Of a DNA stretch of 64,000 nt, positions 54,465 through 63,419 are shown piece after piece. Below the pieces are notes generated by a model. It had not been told where the DNA came from. It ran no database searches and was given only the letters and a program-made list of their open reading frames with translations. How positions within the stretch are numbered: the stretch's first letter is position 1; each line of letters begins with the position of its first letter. The translations under genes and the position numbers were made by a program. Source of the stretch: Psychroflexus maritimus (lineage in GTDB: Bacteria; Bacteroidota; Bacteroidia; Flavobacteriales; Flavobacteriaceae); assembly GCF_011089875.1 (NCBI RefSeq), contig NZ_JAANAS010000013.1, positions 24,620 to 88,619 on the forward strand, given 5' to 3'.

Positions 54465-57377
54465 ATGCAGAAGGCATTAAATAAATTGAAGAATTGCCTG
54501 GAAGGCGAATTATACGATTCGCCTTTGTATCAATCGATGTATGCAACAGATGCTTCTATTTATCGTTCTTTGCCAATGGCGGTAGCTTATCCTAAAAGCA
54601 CCAAAGACCTTCAGCAATTAATACATTTTGCTCAACAAGAAAAAACCTCTTTAATCCCTAGGTCTGGCGGGACTTCTCTAGCTGGTCAATGTGTTGGAGA
54701 GGGAATTGTGGTAGATGTATCTAAACACCTCAATCAAATTCTAAGTTTTTCAGCAGAAAAAAAACAAATCACTGTTCAACCAGGAATTATTCGTGACCAA
54801 CTAAATAATTTCTTAAAACCCTACGGCTTATTTTTTGGCCCAAATACCTCCACCTCAAACCGATGTACAATTGGTGGAATGTTTGGTAATAATTCTAGCG
54901 GAACAACCTCTATTAAATACGGCGTAACCAGAGACCATGTTGTTAGTTGTAAATTATTAACCTACTCAGGTAAAGAGGTTTACATTAAGCCACTCTCAAA
55001 AAATGAATTTGAAGAAGCCATCAAAAAGCCAACACCTCTAGGGAAAGTACTACAAGATTTGCACAAGTTTTTGCATAATGAAAGGCTTCAACACTTAGTT
55101 GATAATCATTTTCCTTCGCCTAATATTCATCGTAGAAATACGGGGTATGCGCTAGACGAGTTATTAAATTCTGAAATTTATAAATCCAACTCAAATTTAC
55201 CATTCAATTTATGCAAATTGTTAGCAGGAAGCGAAGGAACATTAGGCTTAGTAACTGAAATCACACTGCAATTACAAGCGCTTCCTCCCCAAAAAAACAT
55301 ATTGCTTGCTTGTCATTTTGACTCCATAAAAGCTAGTTTGGAAGCTGTGAATATTGCCATGAAACATTCGCTTTTTACTTGCGAATTAATGGATAAAGCT
55401 ATTTTAGATTGCACAAAAAATCAGCTGAAATACAAAGATTACCGCTTTTTTATTCAAGGTGACCCTGAAGCTATTTTAATGTTGGAACTTCGGTCTGATG
55501 AGGATGAAGATTTAAATCAACAGACTTCAGCTTTAATTCAGCATCTAAAAAATGAAACAAAGGTGTATGCCATTTCTAAGCTAATTGATGAGCAAATTTC
55601 AATGGCGATGGAACTACGCTCTGCAGGTTTGGGGCTATTAGGAAACATGAATGGAGACGAAAAACCTGTAGCTTGCATTGAAGACACGGCTGTTGCTTTA
55701 GAAGATTTACCAAATTATATAGAAGAATTTTCTGAATTAATGAACAAGCACCAACAAAAAACTGTGTATTATGCACATGCTGGCGCTGGCGAATTACACC
55801 TTAGGCCTATTTTAAATCTCAAAACTGAAGTTGGTAAAAAACAACTAAAAGCAATTAGTAAAGAAGTCGCTTTTCTAGTAAAAAAATACAAAGGTTCTTT
55901 AAGCGGAGAGCACGGCGACGGAAGGGTAAGGGCTTCTTATTTACCCCTCATGTTAGGCGAAGAATTATACAGCCAATTGAAACAATTGAAGTTAATTTTT
56001 GATCCTCATCAAATTTTTAACCCCCATAAAATAATAGATGCTTTACCCATAGATGAAGATTTGCGTTTTCTTGAGAATACTCCTCAGTCTTCTAGTGTAA
56101 TGCAATTTCAAAAAGAAGGTGGACTTTATCAAGCCACAGAAAAGTGTAATGGTTCTGGTGAGTGCCGGCAAGTTTTTACGGGTAATGAAACTATGTGCCC
56201 CAGTTATCATGTGACTAAAAATGAAGTTGACTCTACACGTGCACGTGCTAATGCGTTAAGAGAATTTTTGAATTCAAAAGAGAATGAAAGAGGTTTAGAA
56301 ATCAATGACTTAGAAGAAACTTTTGATTTGTGTGTTTCTTGTAAAGCCTGCAAAAGAGAATGTCCTAGTTCGGTAGATGTGAGTGCGTTTAAGGCAGAGT
56401 ATCTTCAACAGAAAATGGATAAAAATGGAATCTCCTTAAGCGATTGGGTTTTTGGACATATTCATCTAGTCAATGCATTAGGAACAAAAATCTCTTCCTT
56501 ATATAATTTTTCAGTTCAAAATAACTATTTATCTAAGATAACTAAGTCCCTTATAGGCGTTCATCATCAACGAAGTTTACCCAAATTACCTGCTAAATCA
56601 CTGCTTCAACAGGTAAAAGCATTTCAACTGAAGTTTAATCAGCTTGAAAACCCTATTAAAGAAGTATATTTCTTTATCGATGAATTCACTAACTATTTTG
56701 ATTCTGCTATTGGAAAAGAATGTTTCGATTTACTTTACCAATTGAATTATAAAGTCAATTTTGTGACTCATGAAATTAGTGGGAGGGCTTTAATTTCAAA
56801 GGGATTTTTGAGAAAAGCAAAAACTATTGCAAACAAAAATATTGCTATTTTTAGTTCGTTAATTAGCGACGAAAAACCTCTTATTGGTCTTGAACCTTCT
56901 GCCATACTTTCCTTTAGAGATGAATACATTGGCCTTTCTGAGAATATTCAACAAGCTGAAGAAGTAAGTACTAATGTTTTTTTAATAGAAGAGTTTTTAT
57001 TGAAAGAGGCGAAACGAGGAGCTATTGATTTTTCTAAATTTAAGGCAACTAAAAAGCAGATAAAAATTCATGTACATTGCCACCAAAAAGCTATGGGAAC
57101 AGCAAAAACAACCTTCGATTTACTCAACTATATTCCAGCATGGCAAGTCACACTTATACCAACCGCTTGCTGTGGAATGGCAGGAAGTTTTGGATATGAA
57201 AAAAAACATTATGAGGTGAGCCAAGCTATGGCCAATCAATCCTTGATTCCAAGCATAAAGAAGGCAAATCAAAACGTGATTATTGTAGCCAACGGGACAA
57301 GCTGCCGCCATCAAATTAAAGATGCTTCTAATAAAGTGGCCTTACATCCTGTTCAACTTCTTTATCAAGCTTTGTAA
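54465..57377 (+). CDS. FAD-linked oxidase fused to Fe-S and Cys-rich (GlpC-like) domains
   Basis: The product has about 970 residues from the ATG at 54465 (a TTG upstream at 54435 is possible). An FAD-binding PCMH domain (IPRSGGTSLAGQCVGEG, TIGGMFGNNSSGTTSI) is followed by an FAD-oxidase C-terminal domain (GAGELHLRPIL, LSGEHGDGRVRASYL). Two [4Fe-4S] motifs follow (CNGSGECRQ with MCPSY, then CVSCKACKRECPS). The C-terminal CCG region has HCHQKAMG and TACCGMAGSFGYE. This fusion matches D-lactate / D-2-hydroxyglutarate dehydrogenase-type oxidoreductases feeding quinones. Substrate unknown. It lies 80 bp after parC. Confidence 0.85.
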   Translation: MQKALNKLKNCLEGELYDSPLYQSMYATDASIYRSLPMAVAYPKSTKDLQQLIHFAQQEKTSLIPRSGGTSLAGQCVGEGIVVDVSKHLNQILSFSAEKKQITVQPGIIRDQLNNFLKPYGLFFGPNTSTSNRCTIGGMFGNNSSGTTSIKYGVTRDHVVSCKLLTYSGKEVYIKPLSKNEFEEAIKKPTPLGKVLQDLHKFLHNERLQHLVDNHFPSPNIHRRNTGYALDELLNSEIYKSNSNLPFNLCKLLAGSEGTLGLVTEITLQLQALPPQKNILLACHFDSIKASLEAVNIAMKHSLFTCELMDKAILDCTKNQLKYKDYRFFIQGDPEAILMLELRSDEDEDLNQQTSALIQHLKNETKVYAISKLIDEQISMAMELRSAGLGLLGNMNGDEKPVACIEDTAVALEDLPNYIEEFSELMNKHQQKTVYYAHAGAGELHLRPILNLKTEVGKKQLKAISKEVAFLVKKYKGSLSGEHGDGRVRASYLPLMLGEELYSQLKQLKLIFDPHQIFNPHKIIDALPIDEDLRFLENTPQSSSVMQFQKEGGLYQATEKCNGSGECRQVFTGNETMCPSYHVTKNEVDSTRARANALREFLNSKENERGLEINDLEETFDLCVSCKACKRECPSSVDVSAFKAEYLQQKMDKNGISLSDWVFGHIHLVNALGTKISSLYNFSVQNNYLSKITKSLIGVHHQRSLPKLPAKSLLQQVKAFQLKFNQLENPIKEVYFFIDEFTNYFDSAIGKECFDLLYQLNYKVNFVTHEISGRALISKGFLRKAKTIANKNIAIFSSLISDEKPLIGLEPSAILSFRDEYIGLSENIQQAEEVSTNVFLIEEFLLKEAKRGAIDFSKFKATKKQIKIHVHCHQKAMGTAKTTFDLLNYIPAWQVTLIPTACCGMAGSFGYEKKHYEVSQAMANQSLIPSIKKANQNVIIVANGTSCRHQIKDASNKVALHPVQLLYQAL

Positions 57378-57464
57378 TAACTTGATTTTAATTTGTTTAA
57401 AACAGTTTTGAGAAAGTGAGAATAATGGAACTCAGGTTATAAGCATAAAGCTTTGCCCATAAAA

Positions 57465-57495
57465 TTGTACAATCCAACGCTAATTGGTATTTTTG
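57465..57495 (+). promoter_or_regulatory. Candidate promoter of valS
   Basis: TTG (57465-57467) is followed after 20 nt by TATTTTTG (57488-57495), 24 nt before the ATG at 57519. It supports the shorter ValS start, because the upstream in-frame region spans this promoter. Confidence 0.4.
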
Positions 57496-57518
57496 CAACT
57501 TCAAAAAATAGAATTTTA

Positions 57519-60152
57519 ATGGCTTTAGCAACAAAATATAACGCAAAAGAAGTAGAAGATAAGTGGTATCAATTCTGGTTAGACCAAGGTTTTTTCAATT
57601 CTGAAGTCAACGACAAACCAGCTTATACCATTGTCATCCCACCACCAAATGTAACGGGAATACTTCACATGGGGCACATGTTAAACAACACCATTCAAGA
57701 TGTGTTGATAAGAAGAGCGCGTTTACAAGGTTTCAATGCTTGTTGGGTTCCAGGAACCGATCATGCTTCTATTGCTACTGAGGCTAAGGTAGTTGCTAAA
57801 TTAAAAGCCGAAGGAATTGATAAATCTTCTATTTCAAGAGATGAATTTTTAAAACATGCTTGGGATTGGACACACAATTATGGAGGAAAAATCCTTGATC
57901 AACTTAAGAAATTAGGAGCCTCTTGCGATTGGAATCGGGTGAAGTTTACTATGGATGAGGATTTATACACTTCAGTAATTCATTCATTTGTTGATTTATA
58001 CGAAAAAGGAAAAATTTATCGGGGTCACCGTATGGTTAATTGGGATCCTGAGGCTAAAACAACACTTTCTGACGAAGAGATTATTTACCAAGAAAAAAAC
58101 GGAAATCTATATTATATCAATTATCCTATAGAAGGTTCAGAAGAATGTTTAACCATTGCCACTACACGCCCAGAGACTATTTTTGGAGATACCGCAATTT
58201 GTATTCATCCAGAAGATGAACGCTATCAACATTTAAAAGGAAAACATGCCGTAGTCCCTGTGGTAGGCAGAAAAATTCCGATTATTCAAGATGAATATGT
58301 GGACCTTGAATTTGGAACAGGTTGCTTAAAAGTTACCCCAGCGCATGATGAAAATGATAAAAATTTGGGTGATAAACATCAACTAGAGGTCATTGATATT
58401 TTTAATGAAGATGCTAGTTTAAACGCTTTTGGATTACATTATCAAGGACAAGACCGTTTTGAAGCAAGAAAAGCCTTTGCCAACGAATTAAAAGAAAAAG
58501 GGTTTTTGGTAAAAACTGAAAATCACTTGAATAAAGTAGGAACATCAGAACGTACAGGTGCTGTGATTGAACCGCGATTATCAGATCAATGGTTCTTAAC
58601 CATGCAAGATTTAGCTCAACCAGCTATTGATGCTGTATTGAAAGATGAAACAATCAAACTTTTTCCTAAAAAATTTGAAAATACCTACAAACATTGGATG
58701 GAAAATATAAGAGATTGGAATATCTCTAGACAACTATGGTGGGGACACAGAATACCTGCTTGGTACATAGGAGAAGGTAAAAATGAGTTTGTGGTTGCTA
58801 AAAATGAAGAAGAAGCCTTAGCAAAGGCTATTGAAAAAACAGGAAATTCGTCGCTCAGTTTAGCCGAACTTCACCAAGAAGAGGATGTTTTAGACACATG
58901 GTTTTCTTCTTGGTTATGGCCAATGAGTGTTTTTAATGGAATTAATGAACCTGAAAACGAAGAGTTTAAGTATTACTATCCTACTAAAGACTTAGTTACT
59001 GGGCCAGATATTTTGTTTTTCTGGGTAGCTCGTATGATTATGGCCGGTTATGAATATACAGAACAAAAACCTTTTGAAAATGTATATTTAACTGGTTTAG
59101 TAAGAGATAAACAAGGTCGTAAAATGTCTAAGTCGTTGGGTAACTCGCCAGACGCTTTACAATTAATTGAAGATTTTGGAGCCGATGGTGTACGCGTAGG
59201 TCTTTTATTAAGTAATGCCGCCGGAAACGACTTGCTTTTTGATGAAGCGCTTTGCCAACAAGGTAAAGGTTTTGCCAATAAAATCTGGAACGCCTTTAGG
59301 CTGATTAAAGGATGGGAAGTAGATGAAAACCTATCAACGCCAAGTTATGCTAAAGCAGGCTTAGATTGGTATGCATCAAGATTTCAACAAGTACTGGAAG
59401 AAGTTGATGACCATTTTTCAAAATACAGAATTTCAGATGCATTGATGGCTTCTTATAAATTAGTTTGGGACGATTTCTGTTCATGGTTGTTGGAAATTAT
59501 CAAACCAAATTATGGAGAGAAAATAGATGCTATCACTTTACAACAAGTTATTTCACTTTTTGAAGATAACCTTAAATTGTTACACCCATTCATGCCTTTT
59601 GTTACTGAAGAAATTTGGCAACATATTGCTGAAAGAAACCAAGAAGAGGCTTTGGTTGTGAATCAATGGCCAGTGAAAAAATCTTATCAGAAAGCAAAAA
59701 CTAAAACTTTTGATTTTATGAAAGAAGTAGTTTCAGGCATAAGAAACGTTCGAAAAGAAAAGAATATTTCATTTAAAGATAGCATTGATTTATTTGTAAT
59801 TAACAATGAAAATCAAACTAAAGAATTAGATGATTTGATTAAAAAATTAGGCAACATTACCAAGTTAACCTATTCTGATACTTCGGTTGAAGGTGCTTTA
59901 TCGTATAGGGTAGGAGCCAATGAATATTTTATTCCTTTAAAAGGCGCTATTAACATAGAAGAAGAAATTGAAAAAATTAATGAAGAAATTAAATACTTAA
60001 AAGGCTTTTTAAATTCAGTAGAAAAAAAATTAGGTAACGAGCGGTTTGTCAATAATGCACCAGAGCAAGTTGTAGCTTTAGAAAAAAAGAAAAAATCTGA
60101 TGCTTTAGCTAAGCTAAAAACCCTTGAAATAAGCTTAAAAAGTTTAGCTTAA
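57519..60152 (+). CDS. valS: Valyl-tRNA synthetase
   Basis: The product has 877 residues from the ATG at 57519 (the frame opens at 57453). It has ALATKYNAKEVEDKWYQFW, the HIGH-type motif LHMGHMLNNTIQD, the ValRS-specific CWVPGTDHASIATE, editing-domain elements (TTRPETIFGDTAICIHP) and the KMSKS loop GRKMSKSLGNSPDAL. A C-terminal coiled-coil arm (about 800-877) contains IEEEIEKINEEIKYLKGFL. These mark class Ia ValRS. It charges tRNA-Val and proofreads threonine. Confidence 0.96.
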   Translation: MALATKYNAKEVEDKWYQFWLDQGFFNSEVNDKPAYTIVIPPPNVTGILHMGHMLNNTIQDVLIRRARLQGFNACWVPGTDHASIATEAKVVAKLKAEGIDKSSISRDEFLKHAWDWTHNYGGKILDQLKKLGASCDWNRVKFTMDEDLYTSVIHSFVDLYEKGKIYRGHRMVNWDPEAKTTLSDEEIIYQEKNGNLYYINYPIEGSEECLTIATTRPETIFGDTAICIHPEDERYQHLKGKHAVVPVVGRKIPIIQDEYVDLEFGTGCLKVTPAHDENDKNLGDKHQLEVIDIFNEDASLNAFGLHYQGQDRFEARKAFANELKEKGFLVKTENHLNKVGTSERTGAVIEPRLSDQWFLTMQDLAQPAIDAVLKDETIKLFPKKFENTYKHWMENIRDWNISRQLWWGHRIPAWYIGEGKNEFVVAKNEEEALAKAIEKTGNSSLSLAELHQEEDVLDTWFSSWLWPMSVFNGINEPENEEFKYYYPTKDLVTGPDILFFWVARMIMAGYEYTEQKPFENVYLTGLVRDKQGRKMSKSLGNSPDALQLIEDFGADGVRVGLLLSNAAGNDLLFDEALCQQGKGFANKIWNAFRLIKGWEVDENLSTPSYAKAGLDWYASRFQQVLEEVDDHFSKYRISDALMASYKLVWDDFCSWLLEIIKPNYGEKIDAITLQQVISLFEDNLKLLHPFMPFVTEEIWQHIAERNQEEALVVNQWPVKKSYQKAKTKTFDFMKEVVSGIRNVRKEKNISFKDSIDLFVINNENQTKELDDLIKKLGNITKLTYSDTSVEGALSYRVGANEYFIPLKGAINIEEEIEKINEEIKYLKGFLNSVEKKLGNERFVNNAPEQVVALEKKKKSDALAKLKTLEISLKSLA

Positions 60153-60211
60153 GTTTTGAATTTTTTTGAATTTTTTATTTAATTTCGTTTGCTCGCATTA
60201 ACTTTAAATTT

Positions 60212-60553
60212 ATGGAAGTAGGAGAAAGACCTTGGGGAAAGTATTATGTCTTAGAAGACAAGAAAACTCATAAAGTTAAACGCATTGAGGTAAACCCTAA
60301 TCAACGTTTATCGTATCAATATCACAATCATCGGTCTGAAGTTTGGACTATTATTAGTGGTGAAGCCCTAGTAATTTTAGATGATGAAGAACATTTGCTC
60401 TATCCAGGTGAGGTGATTAAAATCCCACAAGGAGCTAAACACCGAATTAAAAACCCAGGACAAGAGATTCTTACTTTTGTAGAAGTACAATACGGCTCCT
60501 ATTTTGGAGAAGACGATATTATTAGAATTCAAGACGATTATGCAAGAGAATAA
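60212..60553 (+). CDS. Cupin-type phosphomannose isomerase-like protein
   Basis: The 113-residue product is a single cupin domain: ERPWGKYYVLEDKKTHKVK, NQRLSYQYHNHRSEVWTIISG, YPGEVIKIPQGAKHRIKNPG and LTFVEVQYGSYFGEDDIIR. It matches the isomerase half (ManC C-terminal / type II PMI) of bifunctional mannose-1-P guanylyltransferase/PMI proteins, including the metal-binding YQYHNHRSE histidines. It is a stand-alone short form. It may interconvert mannose-6-P and fructose-6-P; the activity is inferred from family. It lies 60 bp after valS. Confidence 0.85.
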   Translation: MEVGERPWGKYYVLEDKKTHKVKRIEVNPNQRLSYQYHNHRSEVWTIISGEALVILDDEEHLLYPGEVIKIPQGAKHRIKNPGQEILTFVEVQYGSYFGEDDIIRIQDDYARE

Positions 60554-60579
60554 AAAAAATCGATGATTCGATTTTTTTT
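60552..60579. terminator. Intrinsic terminator after the cupin gene
   Basis: Eight A plus TCGA (60552-60563) pair with TCGA plus eight T (60568-60579) around a TGAT loop. The stem is 12 bp, with T tracts on either strand. Confidence 0.8.
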
Positions 60580-60611
60580 ACATTTAATCTCTACTAATTT
60601 GATAGACTTTA

Positions 60612-60619
60612 TATATTTG
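60612..60619 (+). promoter_or_regulatory. -7 box (TATATTTG) abutting the SLC13 start
   Basis: TATATTTG ends 4 nt before the ATG at 60624. With usual spacing, transcription would start at about the ATG itself, giving a leaderless message unless the true start is further in. A -33 box is not clear. Confidence 0.4.
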
Positions 60620-60623
60620 TAAA

Positions 60624-62420
60624 ATGATTTCAGCAAGTTTTATTACGGTAGCAATAATAATTTTGGCCATCATACTTTTTGCCACAGAAAAAATTCCTGT
60701 TGACTTAAGTGCCATTATTATCATGCTTTTGCTTGTTTTTACAGGAGTAATCTCAGCAGAAGAGGGAGTAGCAGGGTTTAGTAATAAAGCCACTATTACT
60801 GTTGCTTTTATGTTTATTTTAAGCGAAGCCTTGTTAAAAACTGGCGCGCTTCAAGTGCTTACACAACGCTTGTCTAAAAAATTTAAAAACAATAGCAATG
60901 TTGGTTTAATATTAATGATGATTTTTATCGCTGTTATTTCAGCTTTTATTAATAATACCCCAGTTGTAGCTATGTTTATTCCTGTAGTAATTCAGCTTGG
61001 TCACCGTTCAAATATAGATCCCTCCAAAATGTTAATCCCCCTATCATTTGCCTCTATCTTTGGTGGAATGTGTACCTTAATTGGAACATCAACTAATATT
61101 TTGGTAAGTGGTATAGCTGAAAAAGAAGGACTGCCTTCTATAGGAATGTTTGAAATGTCAAAAATTGGTGTAATTCTTCTTGTTGTGGGTATTTTATACA
61201 TGAGCTTAATAGGTAAAAAACTCTTACCAGAACGCAATCAAAAAAGCAATTTTTCACCTTCCAATAACAACCGTACTTACATCACACAAATCCAAATTCT
61301 AGAAAATTCTTCCATAATAGGTCAACCGATTATGGATACCGATTTAGTGAAAGATTTAGATATTGATGTTATTGAAGTGCGTAGAGAGCAAACTAAAATT
61401 GATCAACCTTCAGGAGATTTTGTTTTGTTTGAAGGCGATTTACTGAAGCTAAGATGTGATGTGGACAAAATTAAAGCCTTAAAAGACGAAGTGAAAATTT
61501 TGGTGAAGGATGTTATTCAGATAGGTGATTCTAATTTTAAAGACAACAAAACTTCAATTGTAGAATTAGTGATAACCTCTAATTCTCCTATTCTAGAACA
61601 AACCCTTAAGAAAGTTGATTTTAGAAGACGCTACAGGGCGATTCCGCTAGCTATAAAACATCGAGATGAAATTGTAGATCAGGATTTGTATGAAGTTGAT
61701 TTAAAGGCGGGTGACGTAATTCTTGCTGAAGTGAAATCGCATTACTTAGACCAATTAAAAGCCTATGAAACTCAGAAAAACGCTCCCTTTTTATTGCTTT
61801 CTGAAGATCCTATAACCAGTTTTAATCAAAAAAACTTTTGGATTGTCCTTGGTTTGCTTTTACTTATGGTTACTTCGGCAAGTTTTGGGTGGATAGATAT
61901 CATGATTGGAGCCATTTCTTCAGTTGCAATTTTAGCCTTGCTTAAAGTGATGAAGATGAAGGAAATCTATCAATCTGTAAATTGGAGTATTGTTTTTCTT
62001 TTAGCTTGTGCATTAAGTTTAGGAACGGCCATGAATAATACTGGTTTAGCAACTAAAATAGGCGAATTTATTATTCATAGTTTAGGTAATTGGGGCTTAG
62101 TTGCAGTAATTTCTGGTTTGTATTTAGCCACTTCTTTGCTCACCGAGTTAATGTCTAATAACGCTTCAGCAGCTTTAATGACACCCATAGCCATTGCCGT
62201 AGCTTCTAGTTTAGGTATGGATGCGCTTCCATTTTTAATCACTGTTATGATTGCTGCTTCAGCAACTTTCATGACTCCTATTGGCTATCAAACTAATACC
62301 ATGGTTTATGCTTCGGGGAATTATAAATTTAAGGATTTTTTGAAAGTTGGAGTGGGGTTAAATTTGATCTTTTGGGTCTTAACTTCACTACTAATTCCTT
62401 TTTTTTATTGGTCTCAATAA
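60624..62420 (+). CDS. SLC13/DASS-type permease with two TrkA-C domains
   Basis: The 598-residue product has transmembrane blocks at both ends with the SLC13 repeats: FINNTPVVAMFIPVVIQLG and IGTSTNILVSGIAE in the first half, LLTELMSNNASAALMTPIAI and MTPIGYQTNTMVYASGNY in the second. The middle (about residues 210-400) holds two TrkA-C/RCK-C-like domains (ILENSSIIGQPIMDTDL, DLYEVDLKAGDVILAEV). Such proteins import sulfate, dicarboxylates or phosphate with Na+. The ligand is not identifiable. It ends at the IS200 remnant. Confidence 0.88.
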   Translation: MISASFITVAIIILAIILFATEKIPVDLSAIIIMLLLVFTGVISAEEGVAGFSNKATITVAFMFILSEALLKTGALQVLTQRLSKKFKNNSNVGLILMMIFIAVISAFINNTPVVAMFIPVVIQLGHRSNIDPSKMLIPLSFASIFGGMCTLIGTSTNILVSGIAEKEGLPSIGMFEMSKIGVILLVVGILYMSLIGKKLLPERNQKSNFSPSNNNRTYITQIQILENSSIIGQPIMDTDLVKDLDIDVIEVRREQTKIDQPSGDFVLFEGDLLKLRCDVDKIKALKDEVKILVKDVIQIGDSNFKDNKTSIVELVITSNSPILEQTLKKVDFRRRYRAIPLAIKHRDEIVDQDLYEVDLKAGDVILAEVKSHYLDQLKAYETQKNAPFLLLSEDPITSFNQKNFWIVLGLLLLMVTSASFGWIDIMIGAISSVAILALLKVMKMKEIYQSVNWSIVFLLACALSLGTAMNNTGLATKIGEFIIHSLGNWGLVAVISGLYLATSLLTELMSNNASAALMTPIAIAVASSLGMDALPFLITVMIAASATFMTPIGYQTNTMVYASGNYKFKDFLKVGVGLNLIFWVLTSLLIPFFYWSQ

Positions 62421-62433
62421 TAGTTAAAACTAG

Positions 62434-62964
62434 GCACTTGAGTGCATTTCGCTTTAGCTTCTAAAAATACTTACCTTTGTTATATGAATAATCAATGGGC
62501 AAATGGACATCCTGTTTCGAGATAAACTGTGCACTTGGTTTGGAGCACCAAGTATTGCTATTCAGTTTTAAATGGAGATATTTAGAAGCGTTGTCGTGAG
62601 ATTCTGATTCAAGTTTCTGATGCCGAAAGTATTAGTATATTAAAGGGAGTTGTAAGTAAAGATCATATTCACATGCCTGTAGAGTATTGACCCTCGCAAT
62701 ATATCAGCACTTTAGTAAAAAAGCTAAAAGGCAGAAGCTCAAGAAAACTCAACAAGAGTTTCCAAAATTGCAAAAGTGCTATTGGGGCAGCTATTTTTGG
62801 GCAATAGGTTTTGGATGTTGGAGTACAGGCAAAATAACTGATGAAATGGTAAATGAATACTTGGAGCATCATCGGAAATCAGGTAATGACTCAGATAATT
62901 TTATACTTGAGTAATCACGTACAGCTGACTTTCAGTCAAGATAAAACCTATGGACTTCAAGTCC
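62434..62964 (+). mobile_element. IS200/IS605-type insertion sequence remnant
   Basis: A short left hairpin GCACT-TG-AGTGC (62434-62445) precedes a broken tnpA. After it come the right-end hairpins TGACT-TTC-AGTCA (62926-62938) and GGACT-TCA-AGTCC (62952-62964). Subterminal hairpins rather than inverted repeats are the hallmark of IS200/IS605 elements. No tnpB is present. The exact boundaries are inferred. Confidence 0.65.
62484..62914 (+). pseudogene. IS200/IS605 TnpA transposase, dead
   Basis: Fragments of TnpA occur in three frames. From the ATG at 62484 comes MNNQWANGHPVSR, then a frameshift near 62530. LVW-type STKYCYSVLNGDI is followed by a TAG, and KRCREILIQVSDAE by SKDHIHMPVEY (the HUH motif), then a TGA. 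STLVKKLKGRSS is followed by a second frameshift near 62750. The last piece is EFPKLQKCYWGSYFWAIGF and ITDEMVNEYLEHHRK (nucleophile Tyr region) to the stop at 62914. Two frameshifts and two stops make it inactive. Confidence 0.82.
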
Positions 62965-62980
62965 AAAGTGGTTTAGTTTA

Positions 62981-63419
62981 TTAGTATGTTACATCAAAAC
63001 GACCTTCTCTAATTTCAACTATTTCACCCTCTTCATTGACAGCATCAAACCAAAATGTACCAGAAATTATTGAGCTAGAAAGGTCTAGTCTTGTTATTGT
63101 TAATTCTCCTGTATTATTTGTATTCGTATAAAAATTATATGAATTACTTAAATTATAACTCCCACCACCACCAGTGAAGTTACCATTATCATGATTATTT
63201 TTATTTAAAACATATACTTGTCCTGCTTCAAGGTTTATTTTTAAAACTCCAATATGTATACTTTTAACTCCAACTCCTCTTTGGTCTTTAAATGAAAGTG
63301 AAAAATAATAATCTCCCTCAAAAAATTGATAATTTACGACAACTGTAGGATTAATCCCTTCATGTTTAGGTAAAAAGACCTTTCCATCTACTAAACATCC
63401 CACAGTGTTAGCTCCAGTT
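62981..63419 (-). pseudogene. 5'-truncated DUF6252-like lipoprotein gene split by a group II intron
   Basis: About 146 codons remain: TGANTVGCLVDGKVFLPKHE through IISGTFWFDAVNEEGEIVEI, ending REGRFDVTY. This is the conserved body of DUF6252-type flavobacterial lipoproteins. The normal N terminus with its lipoprotein signal is missing: homologous reading stops at 63419, exactly where a group II intron begins on the other strand. An in-frame GTG at 63403 is part of the TVGCL motif, not a true start. The other half presumably lies beyond the intron, outside the window. Confidence 0.75.

Noticed and set aside
62687..62914. Stand-alone 75-residue gene
   Set aside because: It is the C-terminal piece of a frameshifted IS200/IS605 TnpA whose other pieces lie just upstream in other frames.
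63401..63403. GTG as the true start of the DUF6252-like protein
   Set aside because: The preceding codons continue the family sequence (TGANT) up to the intron junction at 63419, so the GTG is an internal Val codon.
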